In this document: positions 1-8,992 of the stretch, piece by piece | Layout of the letters: each line of letters opens with the position of its first letter | How positions within the stretch are numbered: position 1 is the stretch's first letter | NCBI GenBank assembly: GCA_009901575.1 | Contig: WXYP01000004.1 | Coordinates: 186,001-250,000 of the forward strand | Length of the DNA: 64,000 nucleotides | Source of the DNA: Flavobacteriaceae bacterium R38 | Lineage (GTDB): Bacteria > Bacteroidota > Bacteroidia > Flavobacteriales > Flavobacteriaceae | Direction: 5' to 3' | The notes under the pieces: generated by a model | Told to the model about the DNA's origin: nothing | Seen by the model: only the letters and a program-made list of their open reading frames with translations | Database searches by the model: none | Position numbers and translations under genes: made by a program

Positions 1-686
1 CTGGCAATCATTCTAAAGTTTACAACAGAAGCTTCATAAGCATCTAAACCAGGTAGGATAGCTCCGGCAGTAGCATCTTTAACAACTGCTACTCTAAATC
101 CTTGCTCTACCAATTCTCTCATATGAGATTCTGTACATAAATTAGAAGACATTCCAGCTAATATAACATTGTCAATACCTCTTTTTCTTAATTGAAGAAC
201 AAGATCGTTTGTATCTGGACCATATACTTTATGAGGGCTGGTCACAACAGTACTCCCATTTTCAATATATTTTTTATATCGAGGTAACCAATCTGCACCA
301 GAGTTTTTAAATCCGCTTTCAGAATTAACTGCTTTTCTGTCAAACATTTTAATACTGTGCATTAATTGCTCTAAAGCTCCTTCAATTTTCCACTGATGAT
401 CATGCGGATAGTAATAATGAGGAGATACAAAAACAGGAACATCATTTTGCCCTGCCAGTTTGAATAGTGTTTCAATGTTTTCTACAGTATTGTTTTCTGT
501 TACACTTTTTCCAACTACTCCCCAGGTAACACCATCCGGACTTAAGAAATCGTTTTGAGGATCTGTTATTACTACTGCCGTTCTTCCGTCAATTTTAAAT
601 CCGGGATCTGGTAACTGTGCAAAAGCGCTTGAAGTGATTAATAAAAATGAGAAAAGACTCGCTAGTTTTATGAATTTTTTATGCAT
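1..686 (-). CDS. Secreted isochorismatase-family cysteine hydrolase (partial, 3' end outside window)
   Basis: Translating the minus strand from the ATG at 684-686 gives 228 residues that run off the left edge. Residues 1-23 form a signal peptide ending in SSAFAQ. Then follow the family hallmarks: TDPQNDF near residue 40 (first catalytic Asp) and GMSSNLCTESH near residue 180, which holds the nucleophilic Cys. Members hydrolyse amides or isochorismate through an Asp-Lys-Cys triad. The substrate here is unknown, and the signal peptide suggests action in the periplasm. An AraC regulator lies 110 bp upstream in the same direction, and a TAnnTTTG element at 725-732 offers it a promoter of its own. 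Confidence 0.85.
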   Translation of the reverse strand, partial: MHKKFIKLASLFSFLLITSSAFAQLPDPGFKIDGRTAVVITDPQNDFLSPDGVTWGVVGKSVTENNTVENIETLFKLAGQNDVPVFVSPHYYYPHDHQWKIEGALEQLMHSIKMFDRKAVNSESGFKNSGADWLPRYKKYIENGSTVVTSPHKVYGPDTNDLVLQLRKRGIDNVILAGMSSNLCTESHMRELVEQGFRVAVVKDATAGAILPGLDAYEASVVNFRMIA

Positions 687-724
687 AACTTTTTAATTTT
701 TATAGTTTATAATATTTAACTACA

Positions 725-732
725 CAAAGCTA
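725..732 (-). promoter_or_regulatory. Candidate -7 element for the cysteine hydrolase gene
   Basis: The minus strand reads TAGCTTTG, matching the Bacteroidetes -7 consensus TAnnTTTG. It would place the transcript start about 33 nt before the ATG. No convincing -33 TTG was found at the usual spacing. Confidence 0.4.
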
Positions 733-796
733 TGTTTATACTAAGGAGGTTAAAATGGACAAAAGTTCCTAATGGTAGGACAGAGGGTGATCTGAT

Positions 797-1663
797 TTAT
801 TTTTGGTGTTCAGATCTGAATTGTACCGGAGATTTCTGAGTTGCTTTTGTAAAAAAACGGGTAAAATAAGCAGGATCATCAAAACCTAATGAATGTGCAG
901 TTTGCTTTATTGTCAATTCTGAATAAAGTAAAAGCCGCTTAGCTTCTAATACGATACGATTTTTAATTAGCTCACTTGGAGATGGAGCTCCAATCCTGTG
1001 AAAGTGTTTTGTGAGTGATTTTGGAGAAATCCCTAATCTGTTCGCATAATCCGTCACACTATGGATGGTATTGTAGTTCTGATTTACTAATAATCTAAAA
1101 TCTTTATACAATAATGTTTCTTTAGAATTATTTTTAAAAGACTGATGAGATTCTTTAATGCGTACAGAAAGGATAATAAATTGCTTGAGTAAAAGTTGAA
1201 GCATTTCTAAATGTGCAGAAGCGCCCTCTTTCTTGGTAAACTCTTCTACCATGGTATCTAAAATGAAGCAGAGTTTAGCAGTGTCTTCTTTGGTCGGATT
1301 TACAAAAGGTTTTTCATAAATATTATTAAATAAAACACCATTACAAGATATTTCTTTGTTTAGTGTATCAATACAATAAAAATCGGGTTCAAAAGACAAC
1401 CAATACCCTTTTACTATAGATTCAGACTCTACAGAGAATACTTGTCCGGGTTCCATAAATAAGACAACTTCACTATCGAAAGTGTAGTTTTCAAAATCAA
1501 TGCTGTAAGAACCAGATCCTTTTTTGATCCAAAAAATATTAAAATTGTTTCTCAGCTCAGCTTCTTTAACGGTGCCCGCATGGTCAAAATCAATTAGGCT
1601 TAAACGAAACGAGTTTTCATTTTTAGGATCAAAACAATATGTTTTAATTCGACGAAGACACAT
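797..1663 (-). CDS. AraC-family transcriptional regulator
   Basis: This 288-residue protein has an N-terminal cupin-like sensing region (about 20-150) and a C-terminal AraC double helix-turn-helix (about 190-285). The second HTH shows the usual pattern (SLGFDDPAYFTRFFTKATQ). The ATG at 1661-1663 gives a normal family length. It lies directly upstream of the secreted cysteine hydrolase gene on the same strand, so that gene is a reasonable target, but no operator was identified. The ligand is unknown. Confidence 0.85.
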   Translation of the reverse strand: MCLRRIKTYCFDPKNENSFRLSLIDFDHAGTVKEAELRNNFNIFWIKKGSGSYSIDFENYTFDSEVVLFMEPGQVFSVESESIVKGYWLSFEPDFYCIDTLNKEISCNGVLFNNIYEKPFVNPTKEDTAKLCFILDTMVEEFTKKEGASAHLEMLQLLLKQFIILSVRIKESHQSFKNNSKETLLYKDFRLLVNQNYNTIHSVTDYANRLGISPKSLTKHFHRIGAPSPSELIKNRIVLEAKRLLLYSELTIKQTAHSLGFDDPAYFTRFFTKATQKSPVQFRSEHQK

Positions 1664-1721
1664 AGTTGTATGATTAGTAGTATAAAACTATGTAAAAATT
1701 ACATATTGACAACATTTAAAC

Positions 1722-2234
1722 CTACCAACCGACATATTCAGGAGGTTGAATATTGTTTAAATTAAGGTATACGATAAGCTGACCTCTATGATGTGTTACA
1801 TGATCTTGTAATAGGTTGAGTATTTGAAGCTTAGTTTTTGGTCCTGCAAAAAAATCTACCTTGTTTTTTAATGAGTTAGCATTTGTATTTTCAACTAAAA
1901 CTTTAATTTCATTAAAATTTTTAATCACTTCCTCTATAATTGCTTTTTTGCTATACCCTTCAAAACTTAACCGTTTTCTTATAAATTCCTTTTCTGAAAA
2001 ATGAGTATTTCCAAGCCAAACAATATTCCCTCTTATGTGTGATAATTGCTCCCGAAAACTCATTTCTTGTTTGACAGGTTTAAAATCGTATTTGCTTTCG
2101 GGCATTAACTCCATAATTTCCAGGAGGTAATTTTTCGAGTTTTCCCATTTTTCTATAAAAGCAGAGATAGGTTCTTCCTGGGCAGATGTTTTCATTGAAA
2201 GGATGGTTAATATGAGTAATAAATAGTTTTTCAT
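1722..2234 (-). CDS. DinB-family protein with signal peptide
   Basis: This 170-residue protein begins with a hydrophobic signal sequence ending in MKTSAQ. The rest resembles the DinB/YfiT four-helix bundle: a conserved His in QLSHIRGNIVWLGNTHF (about residue 65) and the late HVTHHRGQL motif (about residue 145). These histidines form the family's metal site. Some relatives are thiol transferases, but most have no assigned activity. It is the last gene of the minus-strand run that begins with the heme genes and is separated from hemB by a palindromic repeat. Confidence 0.8.
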   Translation of the reverse strand: MKNYLLLILTILSMKTSAQEEPISAFIEKWENSKNYLLEIMELMPESKYDFKPVKQEMSFREQLSHIRGNIVWLGNTHFSEKEFIRKRLSFEGYSKKAIIEEVIKNFNEIKVLVENTNANSLKNKVDFFAGPKTKLQILNLLQDHVTHHRGQLIVYLNLNNIQPPEYVGW

Positions 2235-2269
2235 TAATTTATGTCAAAAGGGATAGAGACATTCTGTTA

Positions 2270-2339
2270 TGTCATTCCTGCGAAAGCAGGAATCCAAAAT
2301 ATATTTGATTAATATGAGTTCTTGCCTTCGCAGGAACTG
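2270..2339. repeat. Dispersed palindromic repeat (GTCATTCC...CGAAAGC family)
   Basis: The left arm at 2270-2295 (GTCATTCCTGCGAAAGCAGG and onward) is itself a small hairpin. The right arm at about 2317-2339 is its approximate inverted copy. The same element is better preserved at 22012-22086. It lies between the hemB stop and the DinB start and could act as a terminator or mRNA stabiliser. Confidence 0.75.
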
Positions 2340-2350
2340 CAAAATGCCTA

Positions 2351-3325
2351 TCATCCTATCAATTTCACGACATCTTTTGCGAAATAACTGGCAATAATAT
2401 TGGCACCCGCTCTTTTTATAGCCATAATTTGTTCCAGCATGACAGCATCGTGATCCAACCATCCTTTTTCTGCAGCGGCTTTTAGCATAGCGTATTCTCC
2501 ACTTACCTGGTAAACAGCAACAGGAATTTCTACTTCATTTTTAATATCACGAACAATATCCAGATAAGCAAGACCAGGTTTTACCATTACAATGTCTGCC
2601 CCTTCATCAATATCCATTTGTGTTTCTTTGATAGCTTCTAAGCGATTTGCCGGATCCATTTGATACGTTTTCTTGTCCCCAAAACCCGGAGCAGAATCTA
2701 AAGCATCACGAAACGGCCCATAAAAGGCAGAAGCGTATTTTGCACTATAGCTCATGATACCGGTATTGATAAAATTTTCCTGATCTAAAGCTTCCCTGAT
2801 GGTAAGAATACGTCCATCCATCATGTCGCTGGGCGCTACAAAATCGGCACCCGCATTTGCATGAGAAGCACTCATTTGTCCTAATACAGCTGAAGTTTCA
2901 TCATTTAAGATGATTCCGTTTTCTACAATTCCGTCATGGCCATAGGAAGAATAAGGATCTAGTGCTACATCGGTCATTACCAACATATCCGGACATACAT
3001 TTTTTACCAACTTGATAGCTCGCTGCATAAGTCCGTTAGGATTTATAGCTTCTGTACCTTTATTATCTTTTAAGTTATCCGGAACTTTCACGAATAACAA
3101 AACCGCTTTTAATCCTAACTGCCATAATTCTTTTACCTCGTTTTCAAGTAAATCAAGGCTATATCTATAGTAATTTGGCATAGAAGCTATTTCTTCTTTT
3201 ACTCCATAGCCTTCTACTATAAATAGCGGAACTAAAAAATCATCCGGACTTATAACATTTTCACGAACAATAGATCGAATTGTTTCATTGGTTCGTAATC
3301 GCCTGTTTCTTCTTAATGGGAACAT
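2351..3325 (-). CDS. hemB: Porphobilinogen synthase (delta-aminolevulinate dehydratase)
   Basis: This 324-residue cytoplasmic enzyme condenses two 5-aminolevulinate molecules into porphobilinogen. The active-site lysines are visible in MSYSAKYASAFYGPFRDA (about residue 195) and the Schiff-base motif MVKPGLAYLD (about residue 247). The metal-site segment reads DVALDPYSSYGHDG, without the three cysteines of zinc-dependent enzymes, so this is the Zn-independent, Mg-type class. Length and ATG start (3323-3325) are standard. It is the most distal heme gene of the minus-strand run, 18 bp after a hotdog thioesterase gene. Confidence 0.97.
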   Translation of the reverse strand: MFPLRRNRRLRTNETIRSIVRENVISPDDFLVPLFIVEGYGVKEEIASMPNYYRYSLDLLENEVKELWQLGLKAVLLFVKVPDNLKDNKGTEAINPNGLMQRAIKLVKNVCPDMLVMTDVALDPYSSYGHDGIVENGIILNDETSAVLGQMSASHANAGADFVAPSDMMDGRILTIREALDQENFINTGIMSYSAKYASAFYGPFRDALDSAPGFGDKKTYQMDPANRLEAIKETQMDIDEGADIVMVKPGLAYLDIVRDIKNEVEIPVAVYQVSGEYAMLKAAAEKGWLDHDAVMLEQIMAIKRAGANIIASYFAKDVVKLIG

Positions 3326-3343
3326 ATGTATATGATCTTAATT

Positions 3344-3775
3344 TTATTTATATCCTATTTCTTCACTTAAAGCAACTTTACTTTTAGCAAAGTGCCCGGT
3401 ACCAAATGCAATTTCTTTACCTTCTTCATTGAGCAATGTACTTTCTGCAATAAAGAGATTTTTAGATTTGAACTTTACTTTTCCGGTTGCAGTGATCACT
3501 CCACTATTTGCAGGGCGTACCAAATTAATATTAAAGTTAGTAGTAAGTACAAATACATCTTTGACTACTGAGTTGACAGCAAAAAAAGCAGCATCGTCTA
3601 AAAGTTTAAAATATACTGAGCCATGAATAGCCCCTAATGCATGAAAATATTTTGGAACAATAGTCAGTTTAATTGTTGCAGTTTCTTCTCCAATCTCAAT
3701 TTGAGTACTTTCATAAATCTCTTTATTGAAATTGGCGTTGAGATACATTCGTTCTAACTTTTTGTAATGCTCCAT
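3344..3775 (-). CDS. PaaI-like hotdog-fold thioesterase
   Basis: This 143-residue protein has the compact hotdog fold of PaaI-type acyl-CoA thioesterases. The segment HALGAIHGSVYFKLLDDAAFF (about residues 45-65) carries the HGG-like loop and the conserved acidic residue at the start of the central helix. The natural thioester is unknown. The gene sits between hemF and hemB on the same strand. The tandem repeat AAATCGC fills the spacer upstream. Confidence 0.8.
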   Translation of the reverse strand: MEHYKKLERMYLNANFNKEIYESTQIEIGEETATIKLTIVPKYFHALGAIHGSVYFKLLDDAAFFAVNSVVKDVFVLTTNFNINLVRPANSGVITATGKVKFKSKNLFIAESTLLNEEGKEIAFGTGHFAKSKVALSEEIGYK

Positions 3776-3789
3776 ATTTGTTAGTTTTT

Positions 3790-3830
3790 AAATCGCAAAT
3801 CGCAAATCGCAAATCGCAAATCGCAAATCG
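3790..3830. repeat. Heptanucleotide tandem array, unit AAATCGC, about 5.9 copies
   Basis: Perfect 7-bp units run from 3790 to 3830 and abut the hemF stop codon (3831-3833). Three other arrays with a 7-bp period but unrelated unit sequences occur at 12.7-13.0 kb. Confidence 0.95.
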
Positions 3831-4739
3831 TTAGCCGTTAGCCCACTTTTTGGGTTCTTTTAATACTTTTAGTAATTTCTCTTCTTCACTCCCTGTTTCC
3901 GGATGATGATCATATCTCCACTGTACATTAGGTGGTAAACTCATTAAAATACTTTCAATTCTTCCGTTGGTTTTTAATCCGAATAAGGTTCCTTTATCGT
4001 GTACCAGGTTAAATTCGACATAGCGTCCTCTCCTTATTTCCTGCCAGTCTTTATGCGATTGTTTATACAAAAGCCCTTTTCTTTTTTCTACAATGGGCGT
4101 GTAAGCCTCTAGGAAACTATTTCCAACTTCAGAAACAAAGGCAAACCAGTCTTCGATACTCATAGTATCTGTTTTTTTGCAGTAATCGAAAAATAAACCT
4201 CCAACTCCTCTGGCCTCATTTCTATGAGCATTCCAAAAATACTCATCACATTTCTTTTTGTATTCAGGATAAAAATCAGAATTGTGTTTATCACAAGCTG
4301 TTTTACATACCTGATGAAAGTGTGTGGCATCTTCTTCAAAAAGATAATAAGGTGTTAAATCTTGTCCGCCACCAAACCATTGATCGATGACAGTACCATC
4401 TTTATCATACATTTCAAAATATCTCCAATTGGCGTGTACTGTTGGAACAAACGGATTTATAGGATGAATGACCAAACTTAATCCGCAGGCAAAAAAATCA
4501 ACATCACCTACATTAAAATAACTTTGCATTGCTTTTGGCAAAGGGCCGTGAACAGCAGAAATATTTACGCCTCCTTTGTCAAAAACATTCCCGTTTTCGA
4601 TGACACGCGTGCGACCTCCACCTCCTTCAGGCCGTTTCCAAAGGTCTTCTTTAAATTTAGCTTTCCCATCTATTGCTTCTAGTTTTGAAGTGATAGTATC
4701 TTGTAGCTGTTCTATATATTGATAAAATGTATCTTTCAA
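3831..4739 (-). CDS. hemF: Oxygen-dependent coproporphyrinogen III oxidase
   Basis: This 302-residue enzyme converts coproporphyrinogen III to protoporphyrinogen IX with O2. Conserved blocks are GGGGRTRVIENGNVFDKGG (about residue 39), the WFGGGQDLTPYY active-site loop (about 121) and NEARGVGGLFFDY (about 174). The start is a TTG at 4737-4739: there is no in-frame ATG between it and the upstream TAA at 4752-4754, and a later start would cut conserved N-terminal sequence. The next enzyme, HemJ, is encoded at 19 kb. Use of an O2-dependent enzyme fits an aerobic organism. Confidence 0.95.
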   Translation of the reverse strand: MKDTFYQYIEQLQDTITSKLEAIDGKAKFKEDLWKRPEGGGGRTRVIENGNVFDKGGVNISAVHGPLPKAMQSYFNVGDVDFFACGLSLVIHPINPFVPTVHANWRYFEMYDKDGTVIDQWFGGGQDLTPYYLFEEDATHFHQVCKTACDKHNSDFYPEYKKKCDEYFWNAHRNEARGVGGLFFDYCKKTDTMSIEDWFAFVSEVGNSFLEAYTPIVEKRKGLLYKQSHKDWQEIRRGRYVEFNLVHDKGTLFGLKTNGRIESILMSLPPNVQWRYDHHPETGSEEEKLLKVLKEPKKWANG

Positions 4740-4771
4740 AATGTTTAAATTTTAATGTCTTTTACAGTTTG

Positions 4772-5335
4772 TTACAAGCTGGCTTTTATTCGTTCCGTTA
4801 TTTCATTAATTGTTCCTAATCCGTCAAAAGTCTCTACATTAATCTTAGATTTCATATATCCAATTGCAGGTCTTGTTGATTCTTCAAAAACGTTGATTCT
4901 TTTTATATGGATTTGAGAATCTTTATCATCTTTTCGATCGGAAGTTTCAGATCTTTTCTTTGCTCTTTCCAAAAGTTCTGACTTTGGAACCTCAATATTT
5001 AATACCTTTCCAATTTTCATTTGCTTTGAGTTAACAAGTTCGATTAAGTCGTTAACTTGAGGTGTGGTTCGTGGGTAACCATCTAGAATTATTCCGGCTT
5101 TAGATTTATTTTCGTCAAGTATTTTACTGAAAAGGTCTTTCATGATTGAATCAGGAACTAAATCACCTTTTTCTTCATATTCTGACATTACTTTTCCGAT
5201 TTCCGTTCCATTTTCTTTTTCAAATCTACACCTGTCTCCGGTCGAGATATGTTCAAAATTTAATTGAGTTTTTAAAATCTCACATTGAGTTCCTTTTCCA
5301 GAGTAGGGTGGTCCTGTTATAATTAATATCTCCAT
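4772..5335 (-). CDS. Adenylate-kinase-like nucleoside monophosphate kinase
   Basis: This 187-residue P-loop kinase has the Walker A motif GPPYSGKGTQ (residues 8-17), the NMP-binding segment around HISTGDRCR, and DGYPRT (about residue 85), the adenylate-kinase signature. The lid is short, as in small bacterial adenylate kinases. The sequence differs from the housekeeping Adk usually found in flavobacteria, so this may be a paralogue with another or broader nucleotide preference. It starts immediately after the stop codon of the GNAT gene upstream, so the two are probably co-transcribed. Confidence 0.8.
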   Translation of the reverse strand: MEILIITGPPYSGKGTQCEILKTQLNFEHISTGDRCRFEKENGTEIGKVMSEYEEKGDLVPDSIMKDLFSKILDENKSKAGIILDGYPRTTPQVNDLIELVNSKQMKIGKVLNIEVPKSELLERAKKRSETSDRKDDKDSQIHIKRINVFEESTRPAIGYMKSKINVETFDGLGTINEITERIKASL

Positions 5336-5917
5336 TTATTTTTCCTTATTTCTCTTGACAGTAGTGTTTTTATAATAATCAGATCTTAGCAATCCGAAAT
5401 ATACAACATCGTTTAATTCCCCTTTTGGGTTTTTAAATTCATTGCGAAGGATTCCTTCCTGCAAAAAACCATTTTTTAGAGCAACTTTCTGACTCCCGAT
5501 ATTAACTTTATCGGTGCAGATAAAAACTTTATTCATCTGTAACTCTTCAAAACAAAAATGGAGTACAGCATCTACTGCCATAGAGGTAATTCCTTTGCCT
5601 TGATATTCCCGATCTATAAAATACCCTAACTCACATAAAGGTATTTCTTTATTGATGTTTTTTATGTTAACAAGGCCTATTAATGCTTCGGTTTTTTTAT
5701 TTCTCAAATAAAAGAAATACCCTTTTTTATCAGCAATTGTTTTTGCACTTTCTTTTAGATAATCTTTTGTCGATTCTGGTGTGGCGCATTTTAAAATAGT
5801 ATATGGAAATCCTAATGCTAAATGAGAGCGATTTTTTTCAATCAAATTAAAAAAATCATCCGATTGAATAGTTTCAATGGTTTGTATGGAAAAAATATCT
5901 GATTTGTGATTAATCAT
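5336..5917 (-). CDS. GNAT-family N-acetyltransferase (RimJ/RimL type)
   Basis: This roughly 193-residue protein has the GNAT acetyl-CoA fold. The segments LCELGYFIDREYQGKGITS (about 95-114, with the Q/R-x-x-G-x-G/A acyl-CoA loop) and NIGSQKVALKNGFLQEGIL (about 140-160) are typical of the ribosomal-protein or small-molecule RimJ/RimL branch. The ATG at 5915-5917 is preferred over a TTG one codon earlier. The gene abuts the kinase gene downstream. The acetyl acceptor is unknown. Confidence 0.85.
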   Translation of the reverse strand: MINHKSDIFSIQTIETIQSDDFFNLIEKNRSHLALGFPYTILKCATPESTKDYLKESAKTIADKKGYFFYLRNKKTEALIGLVNIKNINKEIPLCELGYFIDREYQGKGITSMAVDAVLHFCFEELQMNKVFICTDKVNIGSQKVALKNGFLQEGILRNEFKNPKGELNDVVYFGLLRSDYYKNTTVKRNKEK

Positions 5918-5962
5918 CAATAAAGCCCTTTTTTGATTCGTGTCTTTAATTTATAAATACTC

Positions 5963-6703
5963 CTACTTTTTCTTAATATCTAATAAATCTATAGTTTGTA
6001 CAGTTGCAGCAGTTACAGATAGTGGTAATACTAAAATAACACCAACTACCGGAATTAATAAAAAAAGCATAAAAACAATACCATTACCAATAGCTTCTCC
6101 TTTATGTTTGCGCACAAACCGTATACTTTTTTGATAGTTAAAATAACGTTCTAGTGTATAGTCCATATTACCAAAACCAGCATAGTAAGCTTGGATTAAA
6201 AATAAGAGTATGGTAACTATAAATCCAATAACCGGAATAAGTCCAAGAAGTAAAATAGGGATAGTGATGAGTAATTCCATACATAGGTTACGTACGTTGA
6301 TTCTAATACCACGCCATAATTGAACACTAAACTTATTTTCTTTATGTTCATGACTTTGACCTAATAGGTGTACTTCAATTTTTTCTGATACAGGTCCCAT
6401 AAAAGGAGCACTCAATGCCATAACAATATGTTTATACAATATAAACCCTAAAGCAATAATAAATAGAGCACTTAAAATTTCAGCAAAAATATAAAACCCC
6501 TGTTTACCCCATTCCCATGGCCAGATTTGTTCTATCCAATGCCCTATATTATCAGAAAAGCTATAGGCACACAAACCAATGATAATAGCTGTAAGTAAGC
6601 TAATTAAAATAGGAATAGCAAAGTATTTCCATAACTTGAGCTTTGTAACAAGTCCAAAAGAAGTACCATAGGTTTTAAGCCCGGTTATAATGCCTTTAAT
6701 CAT
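5963..6703 (-). CDS. EI24/CysZ-like membrane protein
   Basis: This 246-residue integral membrane protein has about five hydrophobic segments (near 28-50, 75-95, 140-172 and 205-235) and the EI24 domain pattern, including HIVMALSAPFMGPVSEKIE near residue 90. CysZ members of this family pass sulfate, but many flavobacterial relatives are uncharacterised. It overlaps the 3' end of the DUF6973 gene by 8 bp, which indicates translational coupling within the heme run. Confidence 0.75.
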   Translation of the reverse strand: MIKGIITGLKTYGTSFGLVTKLKLWKYFAIPILISLLTAIIIGLCAYSFSDNIGHWIEQIWPWEWGKQGFYIFAEILSALFIIALGFILYKHIVMALSAPFMGPVSEKIEVHLLGQSHEHKENKFSVQLWRGIRINVRNLCMELLITIPILLLGLIPVIGFIVTILLFLIQAYYAGFGNMDYTLERYFNYQKSIRFVRKHKGEAIGNGIVFMLFLLIPVVGVILVLPLSVTAATVQTIDLLDIKKK

Positions 6704-7187
6704 CTTCTAAATGTATTAATGTATCTGGATGGTTTTGTATTTGTTTTACAGCGTGAATTTTTCTCGAAAGAGGTAACAACGCTATTAGTAACTGTATGAG
6801 TTGTTCTTCATTTGCATCTTGATGTTTGATGAAAAAGTTACGCCCTATCTTGTTGTTGTGTAAATCCATAGCTCTTTCCAGAGGAGCGTTTAATAAAAAA
6901 TCTTCATGCCAATCGGTAATGCGTTTTGCCCATGCAGTCGCTTTTCCTACAGAAGACCATTGCTTGCATTTGTATATGATAAATATATTCCATAATGCGT
7001 GCCTAAAAGCATTGGCCTGTCCATTTTTATGATGAACTCCTTTAAATTTTTGGTCGCAAACTTTAATGGTTTTATGTGTAGCTCTATAGGTCGGAATTAC
7101 AAATAACAAATGGCTCAGACACAATACTGTAAGGCTCCAGAGTTGTTTGAAATTCATTGATTTTATGAGCTTCCATAATTGTTTCAC
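6696..7187 (-). CDS. DUF6973-like conserved hypothetical protein
   Basis: This 163-residue protein of unknown function has a hydrophobic stretch near the N-terminus (about 18-32). Conserved-looking polar motifs follow: NAFRHALWN (about 60), DWHEDF (about 92) and MDLHNNKIGR (about 107). The His and Asp/Glu residues could form a metal or catalytic site, which is an inference. The GTG at 7185-7187 is preferred because it keeps the N-terminal WKxIKS segment, which I recall from relatives; an ATG at 7155-7157 is the alternative. It lies 10 bp after hemE and overlaps the EI24 gene. Confidence 0.65.
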   Translation of the reverse strand: MKQLWKLIKSMNFKQLWSLTVLCLSHLLFVIPTYRATHKTIKVCDQKFKGVHHKNGQANAFRHALWNIFIIYKCKQWSSVGKATAWAKRITDWHEDFLLNAPLERAMDLHNNKIGRNFFIKHQDANEEQLIQLLIALLPLSRKIHAVKQIQNHPDTLIHLEDD

Positions 7188-7197
7188 AGCTTGAGGA

Positions 7198-8223
7198 TCA
7201 GCTTTTATATTCTTTTACTGCATCGATAAACGCTTTTGCATGATCTACAGGAATATTTGGCAAAATACCATGCCCTAAATTGACTACATAGTTGTCTTTT
7301 CCAAATTCATCAATCATTTGATGTACCATCTTTTTGATAACAGGGATAGGAGATAATAATCTTGACGGATCAAAATTTCCTTGTAAGGTAATATTTCCTC
7401 CCGTTAAATAACGTGCATTTCTTGGAGAGCATGTCCAATCTACTCCAAGGGCAGAAGCTTTGCTTTTTGCCATATCTCCCAATGCAAACCAACATCCTTT
7501 TCCAAAAACAATTACTTTAGTCAGTGGAGCAAGAGCATCAACAATCTGGTTGATGTAATTTAAAGAGAACTCCTGATAATCAGCCGGAGCCAACATACCT
7601 CCCCAACTGTCAAAAATTTGAACGGCATTAACTCCGGATTTTACTTTCTCTTTTAAGTAAGCGATTGTAGTATCTGTTATTTTTTGTAAAAGCTGATGAG
7701 CTGCTTCCGGTTGAGAAAAGCAAAAACCTTTAGCAAGATCAAAATTCTTAGATCCTTGCCCTTGTACAGCATAACAAAGAATAGTCCATGGAGATCCTGC
7801 AAAACCTATTAAAGGCACTTCGTCGTTTAATTTTTGCTTTGTTAATTTAATAGCCTCCATTACATAACCCAATTCTTCATCTATATTTGGTACGACTACC
7901 TGGTCTACATCTTTTTGAGACCTGATAGGATTAGGAAGCCACGGGCCAATTCCATCTTTCATTTGTACTTCAATATTCATCGCCTGTGGAATCACCAAAA
8001 TATCCGAAAATAGAATAGCTGCATCAGGTTTTATAATTCGAATAGGCTGTACCGTAATTTCTGCTGCTAATTCCGGATTACGACAACGCGTAAAGAAATC
8101 GTATTTCTCTTTTAGTGCCATAAACTCAGGTAAATATCTACCGGCTTGCCTCATCATCCATACCGGAGGGCGTTCTACAGTTTCACCATTTAATGCCTTT
8201 AAAAATAAATCGTTTTTAATCAT
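7198..8223 (-). CDS. hemE: Uroporphyrinogen decarboxylase
   Basis: This 341-residue cytoplasmic enzyme removes the four acetate carboxyls of uroporphyrinogen III to give coproporphyrinogen III. The hallmark [13 protein letters not shown] (residues 22-34) contains the substrate-binding Arg residues. [16 protein letters not shown] (about 140) and [20 protein letters not shown] near the C-terminus are also present. Its ATG overlaps the hemD stop by 4 bp (ATGA), showing coupled translation. Confidence 0.97.
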   Translation of the reverse strand: MIKNDLFLKALNGETVERPPVWMMRQAGRYLPEFMALKEKYDFFTRCRNPELAAEITVQPIRIIKPDAAILFSDILVIPQAMNIEVQMKDGIGPWLPNPIRSQKDVDQVVVPNIDEELGYVMEAIKLTKQKLNDEVPLIGFAGSPWTILCYAVQGQGSKNFDLAKGFCFSQPEAAHQLLQKITDTTIAYLKEKVKSGVNAVQIFDSWGGMLAPADYQEFSLNYINQIVDALAPLTKVIVFGKGCWFALGDMAKSKASALGVDWTCSPRNARYLTGGNITLQGNFDPSRLLSPIPVIKKMVHQMIDEFGKDNYVVNLGHGILPNIPVDHAKAFIDAVKEYKS

Positions 8224-8879
8224 CTTTTCTTAAAATATTTAACCGCTTGCACAATGACGTTTTCTACGCTTGCTTTATTTGCTTTTACAATATTGTTTGT
8301 ATACTTTTTTGCTTCAGTTGCGGTAGTATTTCCTATGCAGAAACACACCTCATTTTCAATAGTATTTTCCATCACATAACTATCAACACCACTCGGACTA
8401 AAAAACAAAATACCGTCAAAAACCGTATTAAATTTTTTAGGAGTCATTACTGTGTTATAGACAATATATTCTTTAAAATCTACAGAGTGCTCTGAGAGTA
8501 ACTCAGGGAGTTCTTCTCTCCTCATATTCCCCGTAAAATAAGTAAAACGGGTTTCTGGAGATTTTTCAATTATTTTTTGAGCAAGATCAACCGAATTTAA
8601 TCCTACGGCATTAATCTTAAGATCATTTTTTTGTAATTCAGCAGTCGTTCTTTCCCCTACAACCCACCAATTCTTTTCTTTGAGTGTATCCCAATGATGA
8701 GAATCTTTAATACTTCTGAAAGCATTTTTGCTCGTGATGATAATATGATCTTCAATCTGAAGATCAGGAACTGCTATAGGTTCTATTTTTAATCCGTCAT
8801 ACTCCACAAAACCGAGTCCGCCATTGAGCAATAGTTCTCTTTGGGCCAGGGTTAATTTTTTTGTGGATAATACTTTCAT
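8220..8879 (-). CDS. hemD: Uroporphyrinogen-III synthase
   Basis: This 219-residue enzyme cyclises hydroxymethylbilane with inversion of ring D. The family is poorly conserved. The call rests on the two-lobed HemD pattern, including TSKNAFRSI (about 50), [10 protein letters not shown] (about 158) and [12 protein letters not shown] (about 180), and on its position between hemC and hemE. It overlaps hemE by 4 bp. The usual hemC-hemD junction is interrupted upstream by the DUF559 cassette. Confidence 0.93.
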   Translation of the reverse strand: MKVLSTKKLTLAQRELLLNGGLGFVEYDGLKIEPIAVPDLQIEDHIIITSKNAFRSIKDSHHWDTLKEKNWWVVGERTTAELQKNDLKINAVGLNSVDLAQKIIEKSPETRFTYFTGNMRREELPELLSEHSVDFKEYIVYNTVMTPKKFNTVFDGILFFSPSGVDSYVMENTIENEVCFCIGNTTATEAKKYTNNIVKANKASVENVIVQAVKYFKKR

Positions 8880-8907
8880 TTTTTTAATCTAATTTGTTTT
8901 TAAGGGC

Positions 8908-8941
8908 TCCTTCTCCTTGTTAGGAGAAGGTTGGGGTGAGG
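8908..8941. repeat. Palindromic repeat of the DUF559-flanking family, inverted copy
   Basis: CCTTCTCCTTGTTAGGAGAAGG (stem arms around a short loop) is followed by TTGGGGTGAG. Read on the minus strand this is a diverged copy of the element at 8961-8992. It lies just downstream of the DUF559 stop and upstream of hemD. Confidence 0.75.
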
Positions 8942-8960
8942 TAGTTCTAATTCTTTTTCC

Positions 8961-8992
8961 CTCACCCCGGCCCTCTCCCATTGGGAGAGGGA
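8961..8992. repeat. Palindromic repeat flanking DUF559, direct copy 1
   Basis: CTCACCCCGG is followed by the palindrome CCCTCTCCCATTGGGAGAGG. This copy encodes the last residues of the DUF559 protein (PPSPNGRGPG), so the gene's 3' end lies inside the repeat. It is a direct repeat of 9335-9366 with about three differences. Confidence 0.9.

Noticed and set aside
2244-2462. Minus-strand frame of 72 codons across the palindromic repeat
   Set aside because: It is produced by the repeat and the hemB 3' end in the wrong frame.
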